DNA of 64,000 bases from a bacterium (GCA_026416715.1 JAOAEQ010000018.1:1-64000), one strand, 5' to 3'; numbered from the stretch's first letter, positions 18,100 through 28,202 are shown. Notes: generated from the letters alone by a model not told the origin. Program-made: numbers and translations.

Positions 18100-19218
18100 T
18101 TAATCTACGACGATTACTTTTGCTTTCGGGATACTATTAAATTCAGTAGCGCTAGCTATAGAATAGGCGCCGATATTCTCAACATAGACAATATCATTAA
18201 ACTCTAGTTCCGGTAAATCTTCACTTAGAGAAATAATATCAAACGAATCACAGGTCGGTCCGGCGAGCGTTGAAATTTGCGGATGCCCCCGTCGTAACAC
18301 TTTATATTGATATTTACAATGGTCATACACGATACCCGATAATGCGCCGTATACGCCATCATCTAAATAATACCAATGTTTATTCGCGCGAATCGATTTC
18401 CCGATAACTCGCATAATCAGCGTTCCGGAAGAACCGACTAAAATCCTGCCGGGTTCCGCAATGATTTGCACCGACGAATCAAAAAGTCGATCTAATTCTT
18501 TATTCAACCGTGGCGCCATTTGGTTAAATAAATCTTTCTCGTTATCAAAGTGTCGAATCGGAAATCCGCCGCCGATATCCACAATTTCTAAGGGAATCTG
18601 TTTCAGTCGTGCATCTCGGATAATAATCGAGCTCATTTCAAATGCTTCAATATAATTTTCAATGTGAGTACATTGCGAGCCAACATGGAAACTTACCCCT
18701 GTCGGTTTCAACCCCAGTTTATGCGCTTTAATTAATAGCGGAATCGCATCCGCAGGTTCAACGCCGAATTTAACTGATAGTTCGACAATAGAACCAACGT
18801 TCGGAACCTTAATCCGCACTAACACTTTCGCTCCAGGACAATATTGCGCGATTTTTAATAATTCATATTCCGAATCGAACGTCATTAGAGTAATTCCTTT
18901 TGATTTCGCATAGATTAACGCTTCCGGTCGTTTGACGGTATTAGCGAAAATCAATCGAGTAGGGGAAACTCCCGCAGCAAGAACCGATTCCATTTCCGCC
19001 TGCGAAGCGACATCAAAGCCAAGGTTTGCTCGAGCAAAAAACCGGATGATTTCCGGATGCGAATTTGCTTTTACGGCATAATAGGGTTGAACCCGGGGGA
19101 GCAACATTCGAAATCGATTCACTTCTTTGCGCAAACGCGAACGGTTAATAACAAACAATGGCGTACCGTATTTTTTCGCTAAGGTAGCTATTTGGGGTTT
19201 CGAACGGCTTATACTCAA
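18100..19218 (-). CDS. Type III PLP-dependent decarboxylase (ornithine/basic amino acid decarboxylase-like)
   Basis: 372 residues from a TTG start preceded by AAGGAGAG. The alanine-racemase-fold barrel has PYYAVKANS with the PLP Lys at K50, SFHVGSQC, DIGGGFP and AEPGRILV. The C-terminal domain has DDGVYGALSGIVYDH and GPTCDSFD with Cys323, matching the ODC pattern (GPTCDGLD); DapDC (LysA) normally reads GPxCESxD. This favours ornithine, lysine or arginine decarboxylation to a diamine. The length fits small ODCs. Directly downstream is the deoxyhypusine-synthase-like gene, which could use putrescine. Exact substrate is uncertain; carboxynorspermidine decarboxylase is a less likely alternative. 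Confidence 0.88.
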   Translation of the reverse strand: MSISRSKPQIATLAKKYGTPLFVINRSRLRKEVNRFRMLLPRVQPYYAVKANSHPEIIRFFARANLGFDVASQAEMESVLAAGVSPTRLIFANTVKRPEALIYAKSKGITLMTFDSEYELLKIAQYCPGAKVLVRIKVPNVGSIVELSVKFGVEPADAIPLLIKAHKLGLKPTGVSFHVGSQCTHIENYIEAFEMSSIIIRDARLKQIPLEIVDIGGGFPIRHFDNEKDLFNQMAPRLNKELDRLFDSSVQIIAEPGRILVGSSGTLIMRVIGKSIRANKHWYYLDDGVYGALSGIVYDHCKYQYKVLRRGHPQISTLAGPTCDSFDIISLSEDLPELEFNDIVYVENIGAYSIASATEFNSIPKAKVIVVD

Positions 19219-19446
19219 TTTGGTTACGTCTCTCCTTCTTTAAAGATTATACCAAATATTGACAAGAGCGTGGCTGCGGGTAATGTTCTATTCTCGATAT
19301 TATATGGTATTGCTTTAAGCCTACAACTTACTGACGTAAGATGATTATATATAGAATATCGTATCATATACTTTTATTTTCGTAAAGATACAAAACCGTT
19401 TTTAAGAAGAGAGGAATAACTATTGAGGAAATAGGAGCGTAACCTA

Positions 19447-20760
19447 TTACGCTAGTTCGGCGGAGCTAGTTCGAGTAGGATGGAAAACTAGAATCGGTGA
19501 TTTTTTCTTCCGAACAACCTCTTCGGTAATAATACATTCCTTAATATCTTCGCGGGAAGGTAGTTCGAACATTATATCTAACATAACTTCTTCTAGAATC
19601 GCCCGTAACCCACGTGCTCCTGATCCGCGTTTAATCGCTTCTTTTGCGGTTGCATGCAATGCATCTTCGGTAAAGGTAAGCTTCACATTTTCCAGCTCAA
19701 ATATTTTGGTATATTGTTTGATTAATGAGTTTTTAGGATAGGTTAAAACTTTTACTAGATCATCTTCATTTAACTCATGCACTACCGTTACTACCGGTAA
19801 TCTGCCGATAAATTCCGGTATTAACCCGAATTTCAATAAATCTTCCGGCTGAACCGCAGACAATAGTTCACCCATTTTTTTCTCTTGTTTTGGTTTAACT
19901 GGTGCAACAAATCCGATGCGGCTGGTATTCAATCGTGCTTCAATAATTTTATCTAATCCTACAAACGCGCCGCCGCAAATAAATAAAATATCAGCGGTAT
20001 TCATTCGGATGTATTCCTGTTGCGGATGCTTACGTCCACCTTGCGGTGGAACATTCGCAATCGTTCCTTCGATAATTTTCAATAACGCTTGTTGAACCCC
20101 TTCACCCGAGACATCGCGGGTTATCGAGACATTCTCCGTCTTTTTAGCTATCTTATCAATTTCATCAATATAGACAATCCCTTTTTCCGCTTTTGCGACA
20201 TCGTAATTGGCTACTTGCAATAGGCGCAGAAGAATATTCTCGACATCTTCACCAACATATCCCGCTTCAGTTAAGGTAGTGGCATCTGCTATCGTAAACG
20301 GAACATGAAGAATTCGAGCTAACGTTTGCGCTAACAAAGTTTTACCGCTACCTGTGGGTCCAATAAGGAGGATATTACTTTTCTGAATCTCTATACCGTC
20401 AGCATTATTTTTCTGTTGAATACGATTGTAGTGGTTATACACAGCAACCGCCATCGCTTTTTTCGCTCGCTCCTGCCCAATAACATATTCATCTAGCACC
20501 GCTTTAATTTCCATCGGTTTGGGAACCGGAAAAGTTTCTGGCGATATCGATAGTGTTTTCTTATCAGAAGAAACAATAGCCTGGTCGAGCTGAAATTCAA
20601 AATCGCCGGTTTTACTTAATATCGTCGTACAGGCAAGAATACATTCATCACAGATGAATACATTTGGGACATATGGTTGAGTTCCACCTGCAATGAGACG
20701 ACGCACCTTATCCTGTGGTCTACCGCAAAAAGAACATTTTGCTTGATGAGAATTATTCAT
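19447..20760 (-). CDS. clpX: ATP-dependent Clp protease ATP-binding subunit ClpX
   Basis: 437 residues. It unfolds substrates and feeds them to ClpP. The N-terminal zinc-binding domain is [17 protein letters not shown]...[10 protein letters not shown]. Walker A is [15 protein letters not shown] and Walker B is [32 protein letters not shown] is replaced by the near-identical [20 protein letters not shown], and the sensor region is [32 protein letters not shown] closes the small domain. It lies 51 bp downstream of clpP, as in the usual tig-clpP-clpX operon. Confidence 0.98.
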   Translation of the reverse strand: MNNSHQAKCSFCGRPQDKVRRLIAGGTQPYVPNVFICDECILACTTILSKTGDFEFQLDQAIVSSDKKTLSISPETFPVPKPMEIKAVLDEYVIGQERAKKAMAVAVYNHYNRIQQKNNADGIEIQKSNILLIGPTGSGKTLLAQTLARILHVPFTIADATTLTEAGYVGEDVENILLRLLQVANYDVAKAEKGIVYIDEIDKIAKKTENVSITRDVSGEGVQQALLKIIEGTIANVPPQGGRKHPQQEYIRMNTADILFICGGAFVGLDKIIEARLNTSRIGFVAPVKPKQEKKMGELLSAVQPEDLLKFGLIPEFIGRLPVVTVVHELNEDDLVKVLTYPKNSLIKQYTKIFELENVKLTFTEDALHATAKEAIKRGSGARGLRAILEEVMLDIMFELPSREDIKECIITEEVVRKKKSPILVFHPTRTSSAELA

Positions 20761-20811
20761 ACCCTATTAAACTTAAATCGATTTTGCAATCTTGGAGATA
20801 GTTAGAGAACT

Positions 20812-21396
20812 TTATTTTCTTTTTTCAATTACGTCATCAATTATTCCATATTCTTTCGCTTGTAATGCCGACATAAAGAAATCACGGTCAGTATCTTTTT
20901 GAATCTTTTCAAGCGGTTGTCCTGTATGTTTAACCAGAATTTCATTTACTCGCTCGCGAATCCGTAAAATTTCTTTCGTCTGAATATCGATATCAGTAGC
21001 TTGTCCTTGAACACCACCCATCGGTTGATGAATTAACACTCGGGCATGCGGTAAAGAAAACCGTTTCCCTTTAGTTCCAGCCGCAAGGAGTAATGCTGCC
21101 ATTGACGCTGCTTGTCCCATACAGGTGGTAGAAATTTGAGGTTTCACAAACTGCATCGTATCGTAGATTGCTAGTCCAGCGGTAACTGAACCACCAGGAC
21201 TATTGATATAGATATTAATATCTTTCTCCGGGTCTTCCGATTCAAGAAAAAGTAATTGGGCGATAACCAAATTTGCTACTTCATCGTCAATCGGCGTACC
21301 AATAAAAATAATCCGCTCTTTTAATAAACGGGAATAAATATCATACGCTCGTTCTCCCCGCGTAGATTGTTCAACTACAATGGGAACTAATGCCAT
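20812..21396 (-). CDS. clpP: ATP-dependent Clp protease proteolytic subunit ClpP
   Basis: 194 residues from the ATG giving [10 protein letters not shown], preceded by AAGGAG at 7 nt; a further upstream ATG (nine extra residues) has no RBS. The serine protease triad is visible: Ser98 in [14 protein letters not shown], His123 in [11 protein letters not shown], and an Asp about residue 172 in DRDFFMSA. The oligomerisation and substrate-cleft residues [21 protein letters not shown] are normal. Middle gene of tig-clpP-clpX. Confidence 0.98.
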   Translation of the reverse strand: MALVPIVVEQSTRGERAYDIYSRLLKERIIFIGTPIDDEVANLVIAQLLFLESEDPEKDINIYINSPGGSVTAGLAIYDTMQFVKPQISTTCMGQAASMAALLLAAGTKGKRFSLPHARVLIHQPMGGVQGQATDIDIQTKEILRIRERVNEILVKHTGQPLEKIQKDTDRDFFMSALQAKEYGIIDDVIEKRK

Positions 21397-21512
21397 AGGT
21401 TTCTCCTTGCAAAAAAATCCCAAATCCCTAATTCATTGTTTTTAATAAATGTAATGTGATTTCTCTAAGGTGATCTCATATTCTATCGTTGTTCTTTCAT
21501 ATATCCATTCGC

Positions 21513-22826
21513 CTACTTCGGTAAAACTATCCTCGACCCAGCTAGTTCAACCTGAGCATGGTCAATGAGAAATTGCAGAACCTTGTCTTCGCGAAGTTGG
21601 TCACGCAACCCGTCAATCCGTTTTTCATTGATTAGATATTCTTTATATTTAGCTGGTTCGATTTGGTTGTAGTTGGCAATATGGTTAATTTCCGCTTCAA
21701 TTTCTTCATCGCTGACTGTTATCTTTTCAAGGTCAGCTATCGCTTCAAGAATGAATGATGCCTTGACCTGTTTTTTAGCTATTTCGATGCTTTCTTCTTT
21801 AGCTTTTTCAACAGTCGTTCCTAACGATTCGTAACTTAACCCTGCTTGACGCAATCGTAACGATTGTCGACCTAGCAGATATTTGCTATATCGGTCAACC
21901 ATAGAAGCTGGTAGCTCCATCGAAACTGATTGGACTAACTGGTCAATTATCTGTTGTTTCATTTTATGCAGTTGTTCCGCTTCTTTTTTATTTTTTAAAT
22001 CGAGTTCGATTTTCTCTTTTAACTCTGCTAAACTATTATAGTTACCTACATCTTTCGCAAATTCATCATCAAGTGGCGGTAATTGTTTTCGCTTGATCTC
22101 ACGGAGGGTAATAGTAAACACTGCGGTTTTACCCGCGAGTGCTTGGTTATGATGGTCTGTCGGATAGGTTACCGTCGCCGTGGTTACCGTTCCTGCCGGC
22201 TGATTAACTAAAACCGATTCGAATTCGGGAAACACTTCTTGTTTTCCCAGCTCAAAAAAATATCCTTTGGCACTGCTCCCGTTGAACTTCTTCTTATCAA
22301 TAGTCCCTTCAAAATCGATGATCAGAAAATCGCCAGGTTGCGCATTGCGATCGATAACCGGAATGAATTCTGCGTGTTGCTCCTGCAACTGTGATAAAAC
22401 TTTATCCACTTCTTCTTCAGTAACTACCACTACTTCTTTTTTTACAGTCAACCCTTTATAGTTAGTCACTTCAAATTCCGGTCTAACTTCAACGAGAATA
22501 GTTATCTGCACTGGATTATTCGGACTATCTTGTATTTCGGTTACCGTTGGTGAACTAATTAAAGATAAATTTGCATCTTTAATCGCTTGCTCAACAGCGG
22601 TTGGTATTAGCTCTTCAACTGCTTGCTGACGAATGCGTTTTCCAAACCGAGTTTCCAGTATTTTTCGGGGAACGTGCCCAACTCGAAATCCCGGAACTTG
22701 AACAGATTTAGCCACTTCTTTATATACCGACTCAATCTTTGGGGTTAGTTCTTCCCCTGGAATTTCTATCTGTATCGATTTTTTACATTCTCCTAGGTTT
22801 TCAATCTTTAAAATTTTAACTTCCAT
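21513..22826 (-). CDS. tig: Trigger factor (ribosome-associated peptidyl-prolyl isomerase)
   Basis: 437 residues, normal for the family. The ribosome-binding signature is VPGFRVGHVPRKILETRFG, the usual GFRxGxxP loop. The FKBP-type PPIase domain follows (QPGDFLIIDFEGTIDKKKFNGSSAKGYFFELGKQEVFPEFE), then the helical chaperone arms (ELKEKIELDLKNKKEAEQLHK...). An AAGGAG Shine-Dalgarno sequence precedes the ATG. It chaperones nascent chains at the exit tunnel and leads the clpP-clpX operon; 116 bp separate it from clpP. Confidence 0.97.
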   Translation of the reverse strand: MEVKILKIENLGECKKSIQIEIPGEELTPKIESVYKEVAKSVQVPGFRVGHVPRKILETRFGKRIRQQAVEELIPTAVEQAIKDANLSLISSPTVTEIQDSPNNPVQITILVEVRPEFEVTNYKGLTVKKEVVVVTEEEVDKVLSQLQEQHAEFIPVIDRNAQPGDFLIIDFEGTIDKKKFNGSSAKGYFFELGKQEVFPEFESVLVNQPAGTVTTATVTYPTDHHNQALAGKTAVFTITLREIKRKQLPPLDDEFAKDVGNYNSLAELKEKIELDLKNKKEAEQLHKMKQQIIDQLVQSVSMELPASMVDRYSKYLLGRQSLRLRQAGLSYESLGTTVEKAKEESIEIAKKQVKASFILEAIADLEKITVSDEEIEAEINHIANYNQIEPAKYKEYLINEKRIDGLRDQLREDKVLQFLIDHAQVELAGSRIVLPK

Positions 22827-23368
22827 GACAACAATAATCTCCTTTTTATCAAGTATTCAACGGGCACTCGAGTGGACATATTTGATGAATCTGATAGTTA
22901 TATATATATTTTACCTGAAAATAGATACCATAATCAAATCACAGTTGAACTTTATCTGTGGTTGCAAACCGGTTAGGCTTAGTTGTGAAACTGTCAGCGG
23001 AAGTTTTCGGTGATAAACGGAGTTTTTTGTTAAAGTATTTGTTAAATGTTCGATTCGGTAAATCTCAACAATGCTTGGTAAATCTTGGAATAAGGTGAAT
23101 GTGTAAGTTTGTCTGAGATAAAATCTGCTTCTCGTCAACTTATGAAAAAATAACATCCGGATAAGTGTCCAACGGAAGAGAAAAAAATGTTGATAAAATC
23201 ATCCGAAAACTTAATGAAACATATCCTATCATCTTTTAGTTACCCATACGTGCGGAACACCATCCTATTCTGTTAACTCCAGAAAAGAGAAATGATGCGA
23301 CCGGAAAAGAAATTGTGGCACCAATTTTATGACGATGTCCTTTATCCGCATTCGTAATGGTTTAGGTA
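22827..23368. other. Intergenic stretch, nothing recognised
   Basis: About 540 bp between tig and apgM. An open frame on the minus strand (22911-23156, 81 codons) has no family resemblance or RBS and I do not call it. No tRNA, strong hairpin or copy of the dispersed repeats was found. The tig promoter presumably lies near the left part. Confidence 0.5.
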
Positions 23369-24583
23369 TTACGCGCCGAATTTTTTCAGTTTTAATGCAT
23401 GCGCTAACAATAATGGCATAACTTCCATTGAATTAATTCTGCCTAATCCACCAAGAGTCGAAAATTCTATTTCGCTAAAAGATTGAACGCGATCTATCCG
23501 AGCAGTTTTCGCATGGAGTAGAAATGGAACGGGATGCCACGAATGCGATTTCAGCGATGCGGGTGTTGAATGGTCGCCAGTAATTGCTAGTACATCGGGA
23601 CGTAATGCTACAATTTCCGGTATAAGGTATTTATCCATATCTTCAATGACTTTTATTTTGTTTGTATAATTTCCATCTTCTCCATAAGAATCGGTTTTTT
23701 TGACATGGAAATAGAAAAAGTTGTATCGGGAATAATTCTCTTGCAATGTTTTTAATTCATCTTGCATAGTTTCGCCGGTTGGTATCACGGTCATTCCAAC
23801 TAATTTCGCTAATCCACGATACATCGGATAAGTTGCAATAGCTGCTGCATTCAATTGATATAATTCTGACATGCTTGGAATTTGCGGTTTTGATGCGAAT
23901 CCGCGAAGGAGTATGCCGTTGGCAGGATGTTCATTTTTCAATATTTCCGTTGCATAATGAATAAACTGATTGACCATAGTAGCGGTTCGTTCTGCTTCTG
24001 GGGCTGACGCCACAGCTGGTTTGGGTTTTACACCGATATTTTGCGGGTCGGTATCTGCTATTTCGCCGGAAAGTCCTTTCCCACGGAATATCACGACAAA
24101 CCGATATTCCATTTCGGGTAGAACAAAAATTTGTACTCCGTCTATTTCCGGAATCGCAGTCTGTATCTTTCGACAAAGAGTTGCGCATGTTTCGGTTGGA
24201 ATGCGGCCTGCACGACGGTCAGTAATTATACCCTCTGCATCTAACGAACAGAAATTTCCTCGCGTGGCTACATCACCGTCCATTAATTCAAATCCGATTC
24301 CTAAAGCGGAGAGAACCCCACGCCCAATTTGGTATGTTATAGGATCATATCCAAATAGGGATAAATGAGCTGGACCACTGCCCGGGGTTATACCAGGAGC
24401 TATCGGATCAGCTACTCCACAAACCGATTCTTTTGCCAACTTATCTAAATTTGGCGTATATGCCGCTTCAACTTCAGTTTTCCCATCAACGATTGGAATT
24501 CCACCTATTCCGTCAACAACTAATAAAATAATTTTTGACTCGGTCTGAGTAACCAATGATTGTAAAATATTTTGCCGTAGCAT
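23369..24583 (-). CDS. apgM: Cofactor-independent phosphoglycerate mutase, archaeal type
   Basis: 404 residues; interconverts 3- and 2-phosphoglycerate without 2,3-BPG. It belongs to the alkaline-phosphatase fold group: KIILLVVDGIGG with the first metal Asp, TPNLDKLAKES, GITPGSGPAHLSLFGYDP with the catalytic Ser region, GRGVLSALGIG, RGNFCSLD and ADGxxTDRRAGRI-like IITDRRAGRIPT. LAITGDHSTPASLKSHSWHPVPFLL supplies the C-terminal metal ligands. The 400-residue length and these motifs match ApgM and not the 510-residue bacterial GpmI. AAAGGAG precedes the ATG. Confidence 0.95.
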   Translation of the reverse strand: MLRQNILQSLVTQTESKIILLVVDGIGGIPIVDGKTEVEAAYTPNLDKLAKESVCGVADPIAPGITPGSGPAHLSLFGYDPITYQIGRGVLSALGIGFELMDGDVATRGNFCSLDAEGIITDRRAGRIPTETCATLCRKIQTAIPEIDGVQIFVLPEMEYRFVVIFRGKGLSGEIADTDPQNIGVKPKPAVASAPEAERTATMVNQFIHYATEILKNEHPANGILLRGFASKPQIPSMSELYQLNAAAIATYPMYRGLAKLVGMTVIPTGETMQDELKTLQENYSRYNFFYFHVKKTDSYGEDGNYTNKIKVIEDMDKYLIPEIVALRPDVLAITGDHSTPASLKSHSWHPVPFLLHAKTARIDRVQSFSEIEFSTLGGLGRINSMEVMPLLLAHALKLKKFGA

Positions 24584-24798
24584 ATATCTATCTCTCCTTT
24601 ATTTTATTGATAACTTTATAACATAATTGTCATACCTATAAACATTAAGCTATATCGAAATCGGCTTTTAAAATGTCGTATTTTGTTACTTAAGTATATC
24701 AAAACATTGTCTTATGTAGCTATACATATGCAGGAGACATATAGGAATATCGCAAATAGGTAACTCCATTAAAAAAGATAAAATTAGTCCGATTTTTC

Positions 24799-24827
24799 TT
24801 GATAGTTCCATTTTATTAAGGTATAAT
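24799..24827 (+). promoter_or_regulatory. Sigma70-type promoter of the rubrerythrin gene
   Basis: TTGATA at 24799-24804 and TATAAT at 24822-24827 are spaced 17 nt apart. They lie 47 bp before the rubrerythrin start, and a second TATAAT-like copy follows at 24832. Confidence 0.7.
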
Positions 24828-24874
24828 AGGATATAATCAATACAGTTTAACCTTAAGAAAGGAGTATACGAGCT

Positions 24875-25378
24875 ATGCGAAAAATGACGGAGAATAATCT
24901 TCACTCTGCTTTTGCAGGGGAAAGCCAAGCGCATATGCGCTATTTAATTTTTGCTGACATAGCGGAACATGCTGGTCGACCAAATTTGGCGCGATTGTTT
25001 CGCGCAATTGCATTTGCAGAACAAGTCCATGCCACCAATCATTTGAAAGAGTTGAAAGGTATAGGAGATTCATCAGTAAATTTGCAGGAAGCGATATCTG
25101 GGGAGACGTTTGAGGTTGAGGAAATGTATCCGGCATATCAAGCGGTAGCGAAATTGCAGGAAGAAAAAGGAGCGGTTCGGTCAACAACCTGGGCATTAGA
25201 AGCGGAAAAAGTGCATGCGATTATGTATCGAGAAGCAAAACAAGCAATTGACCGAAACGAAGATGCAGCTGTCGGAGATATCTATATTTGTTCCGTCTGT
25301 GGTTATACCGCTTCCGGAAAAGAAGTTGACGTCTGTCCGTTATGTGGTGCGAAAAAAGAAAAGTTTAAGAAATTCTAA
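24875..25378 (+). CDS. Rubrerythrin
   Basis: 167 residues with AAAGGAG upstream. The N-terminal ferritin-like diiron domain has MTENNLHSAFAGESQAHMRYLIFADIAEHAG and FAEQVHATNHLKEL, holding the expected Glu and His ligands. A second Glu-rich helix follows (EVEEMYPAYQAVAKLQEEKGA...WALEAEKVHA). The C-terminal rubredoxin-like domain has ICSVCGY and CPLCGAKKEKF, four Cys for one Fe. It reduces hydrogen peroxide using rubredoxin-type electrons, a hallmark of anaerobes. A flavodiiron gene follows 1.6 kb downstream. Confidence 0.97.
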   Translation: MRKMTENNLHSAFAGESQAHMRYLIFADIAEHAGRPNLARLFRAIAFAEQVHATNHLKELKGIGDSSVNLQEAISGETFEVEEMYPAYQAVAKLQEEKGAVRSTTWALEAEKVHAIMYREAKQAIDRNEDAAVGDIYICSVCGYTASGKEVDVCPLCGAKKEKFKKF

Positions 25379-25395
25379 CATGAGAATCTATTAGT

Positions 25396-26907
25396 ATGAT
25401 AAATAACCTATTAGTCTTCTTTCTGTTGATCTCTATTCCCGTATGGGGTTACGGTTTTTCTAGCGGACCGCCGGATTATCGAACCGGTGCTCCAGGGGAG
25501 ATGGACTGTCGCCAATGCCATACTTCATATCCGTTAAATTCGGGCGGTGGCATATTCCGCTTTGAAAATGTACCGAGTAGTTATGTAGGAAATGGTGTTT
25601 ATCCGATAAATCTGCGTATTCTGCAGAGTGGTCAAACTCGGTGGGGTTTCGAGTTGAAATCAACCGCTGGAACGATTCTGGTTGCTGATACCGTAAACAC
25701 GCAGTTATCCTCAGGTATATTCCTGAAACATACCGCTCCGGGAACGTTTGCGGGAACAAGCAGTGGCGCAGTATGGTCATTTCATTGGCAAGCACCGAAT
25801 GATACGACTACGACCGTTCTCTTTTATGCTGCAGGGAACGCCGCAAACAATAACGGGAATTCATTTGGTGATTATATTTATACTACCGTAGCAACCACGG
25901 TTCGTGCTGTTCCCATAACGTATGTCAACCAATATGGTTCGTTTACTTCAAGTAGTGATACTACTCGGTGGTATTTCGAGAAATATGGCGATGCGATTAG
26001 TCCGGGAACATTGAGTTGGCTAAATAGTTTCGGGGGGCAAACCGGTGGTTTACTTAAGATAACGCAAACGCCGGGACAAAAAGCGAAATTAACGCAGATA
26101 TTTACTGTAACCACCTCCGGTTGGTATACCGCACGAGCGAAATTCGCTACTGATATCGCCGATGTTTCCAAACAGCAGAAAGTATATTTATATCTTCAAG
26201 AGCTTGATAACAGCACAACAGTCGTAGCTACAGGGAATCAAGTTATTGCGTCAGGAAACGGTGGATTCGGTCAAGCGAGTGTATGGCGTTTTGTAACCAT
26301 TTCATTTTATGTGCAGAATACCGTTTTAGCGGTGCAAGCAGTGGGCATTAATCCTAGTGTAAGTGGAATAACCTGTGGATTATATATAGATGAAATCTGG
26401 GTTGCTAGCGGTGAGGTGATTTCGCATTCGACCGTATCGTTAGCAAACAGTAGTTTTGACAATGGAACTTCCGGCTGGCTATTAGAAATATATGGCGATG
26501 GTGTTGGAACCGGAATATGGAGTCAACTCGGCAGTTGGTATGGACATACTGGCGTTCTTTTCGGGACACAGACTGCCAGCGAAAAAGCGAAGTTGAGTCA
26601 ATTTATCAGTCTGTCAAGTATAACGACTACTTTTGTTTCAGTTTGGGTATATAGCGGAGCGACCTCGTTTAACCAAACGCAGAAAGTATATCTTTATCTC
26701 TATAGCAATGATAACGCATATAATAAGGTGATTGAAAGCGGAAACGCAATATTGCAACCGGGAAAATGGAACCCGAACCAATGGCGCCAAGTGCAGTTTG
26801 CCGTGGTTCCGAATACGCAACATAATGTTGTCCAAATCGTTAGTATTAACCCGGTGGGGAGACCGCCCGAATTAATTTTTTTTGATGAAATTATCCTGAG
26901 ACAATAG
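25396..26907 (+). CDS. Secreted choice-of-anchor-V-like protein with one CxxCH motif and two beta-sandwich modules
   Basis: 503 residues. A signal peptide (LLVFFLLISIPVWGYG) ends near residue 20. FSSGPPDYRTGAPGEMDCRQCHTSYPLNSGGG follows, a sequence type seen in choice-of-anchor V proteins, with C38-x2-C41-H42 as a possible covalent haem site. The region to about residue 175 is the matching beta domain. Two homologous modules of about 150 residues follow (residues about 180-340 and 350-503). Both share YGD...W...GxxxG......xAKLxQ and end in LYIDEIWV or IFFDEIIL, like carbohydrate-binding or jelly-roll domains. It lies 17 bp after rubrerythrin, so it may share its transcript. Function unknown; extracellular or periplasmic. 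Confidence 0.75.
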   Translation: MINNLLVFFLLISIPVWGYGFSSGPPDYRTGAPGEMDCRQCHTSYPLNSGGGIFRFENVPSSYVGNGVYPINLRILQSGQTRWGFELKSTAGTILVADTVNTQLSSGIFLKHTAPGTFAGTSSGAVWSFHWQAPNDTTTTVLFYAAGNAANNNGNSFGDYIYTTVATTVRAVPITYVNQYGSFTSSSDTTRWYFEKYGDAISPGTLSWLNSFGGQTGGLLKITQTPGQKAKLTQIFTVTTSGWYTARAKFATDIADVSKQQKVYLYLQELDNSTTVVATGNQVIASGNGGFGQASVWRFVTISFYVQNTVLAVQAVGINPSVSGITCGLYIDEIWVASGEVISHSTVSLANSSFDNGTSGWLLEIYGDGVGTGIWSQLGSWYGHTGVLFGTQTASEKAKLSQFISLSSITTTFVSVWVYSGATSFNQTQKVYLYLYSNDNAYNKVIESGNAILQPGKWNPNQWRQVQFAVVPNTQHNVVQIVSINPVGRPPELIFFDEIILRQ

Positions 26908-27017
26908 AATAATAGAATATGGTCGAAACCAATATTTCAGCATAGATAACATAAGATTAATAAATATACAAAAGAACATTACATTAAACGAATGGTTCTA
27001 ACGAAAGGTAATTGAAT

Positions 27018-28202
27018 ATGGTACAACCAATTCAGATTCAATCAAATCTTTATTGGGTAGGCGCATTTAATCCAGAATTGCGCTGGTTTGATGTTGTTCT
27101 CTATACCCCGCATGGAACAACGTATAATTCCTATTTAATACTAGATGAAAAAGTAGCGTTAATCGAATTAGTGCATGCGAAATTTACCGATACTTTAATT
27201 GATAACATAACATCGATTATTGAGTTATCAAAGCTAGACTATATTATCGTTAATCATACCGAAATGGACCATACCGGTGCGCTATCTCAATTATTGGAAT
27301 TAGCGCCGAACGTGCAGGTGGTTTCAACGAAAACCGCAGCGAATTTCCTAAAGAAAATTGTTAATCGCGATTTCCATTCTCTTCCAGTAACAGATCAAAG
27401 TATCCTTGATTTAGGACAAAAGAAACTGAGGTTTATATCTGTTCCTTATTGGCATTGGCCTGATACAATGTTTACCTATCTCGTAGAAGATGCCATCTTA
27501 TTCTCCTGTGATGGATTCGGCTGTCATTTCTGCGATGAACGGCTTTTCAACGATACCGTAGCTAATTTTGATGACGATTTCAAATATTATTACGACCATA
27601 TCATGCGTCCTTTTAAACCGAAAATAGCTGCGGGAATTTCGAAAATCGCTGGGTTAGATATAACAATGATTTGTCCAAGTCACGGACCGATACTGAGAAG
27701 CAACCCCGAGAAATATATCCAATTATATACCGATTGGACAAAAGAAGTGCCCCCATCGGCGAAAAAGAGGATAGCGATTTTCTATGTTTCTGCGTATGGA
27801 AATACCCGCAACATGGCAGAGGTAATTGCTGCGGAAATAAATCAATCTGGAACTATCGAAGCAAAACTTATCAATGCTAAAGAAGCGGAGGTAGAGTTGC
27901 TCCGGAACGAATTAGAATCCGCTGATGGTTTCTTATTTGGTTCTCCTACTTTTATGGGTGATGCTGTTAAACCTATTTGGGATATCATCTCATTACTTCC
28001 TACTGTTGCCGTTCGAGGGAAACCGGTTGCTGTTTTCGGGTCATTCGGTTGGAGCGGTGAAGCAATACATCTACTTGAAGATAGATTGAAAGGATTAAAA
28101 ATGAACATTACGCTTCCGGGGTTAAAAATTCATTTTGTTCCGAATCGAACTGAGCTCGAGCAATGTCGTGATTTCGCAAAAGCGTTTATCGCTTCTCTCT
28201 GA
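27018..28202 (+). CDS. FprA-family flavodiiron protein (A-type flavoprotein)
   Basis: About 394 residues. The start is the ATG at 27018, with AAAGG 9 nt upstream; a TTG two codons earlier is too close to it. The N-terminal metallo-beta-lactamase-like diiron domain carries NHTEMDHTG (H80, E82, D84, H85). Further ligands are in FSCDGFGCHFCDERLF and ICPSHGPILR. The C-terminal flavodoxin domain starts at about residue 250 with IAIFYVSAYGNTRNMAEVIA and GFLFGSPTFMGDAVKP. It reduces O2 and/or NO to protect anaerobic metabolism. It fits functionally with the nearby rubrerythrin. Confidence 0.97.
   Translation: MVQPIQIQSNLYWVGAFNPELRWFDVVLYTPHGTTYNSYLILDEKVALIELVHAKFTDTLIDNITSIIELSKLDYIIVNHTEMDHTGALSQLLELAPNVQVVSTKTAANFLKKIVNRDFHSLPVTDQSILDLGQKKLRFISVPYWHWPDTMFTYLVEDAILFSCDGFGCHFCDERLFNDTVANFDDDFKYYYDHIMRPFKPKIAAGISKIAGLDITMICPSHGPILRSNPEKYIQLYTDWTKEVPPSAKKRIAIFYVSAYGNTRNMAEVIAAEINQSGTIEAKLINAKEAEVELLRNELESADGFLFGSPTFMGDAVKPIWDIISLLPTVAVRGKPVAVFGSFGWSGEAIHLLEDRLKGLKMNITLPGLKIHFVPNRTELEQCRDFAKAFIASL

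Noticed and set aside
18100-19218. Diaminopimelate decarboxylase (LysA)
   Set aside because: The active-site motif reads GPTCDSFD with DDGVYG, as in ornithine-type enzymes, and no lysine biosynthesis genes are near.
22911-23156. Minus-strand 81-codon open frame between tig and apgM
   Set aside because: No ribosome-binding site, no recognised family and composition like spacer DNA.
23970-24368. Plus-strand 132-codon open frame antisense to apgM
   Set aside because: Fully inside a well-supported gene in the opposite direction; no motif of its own.
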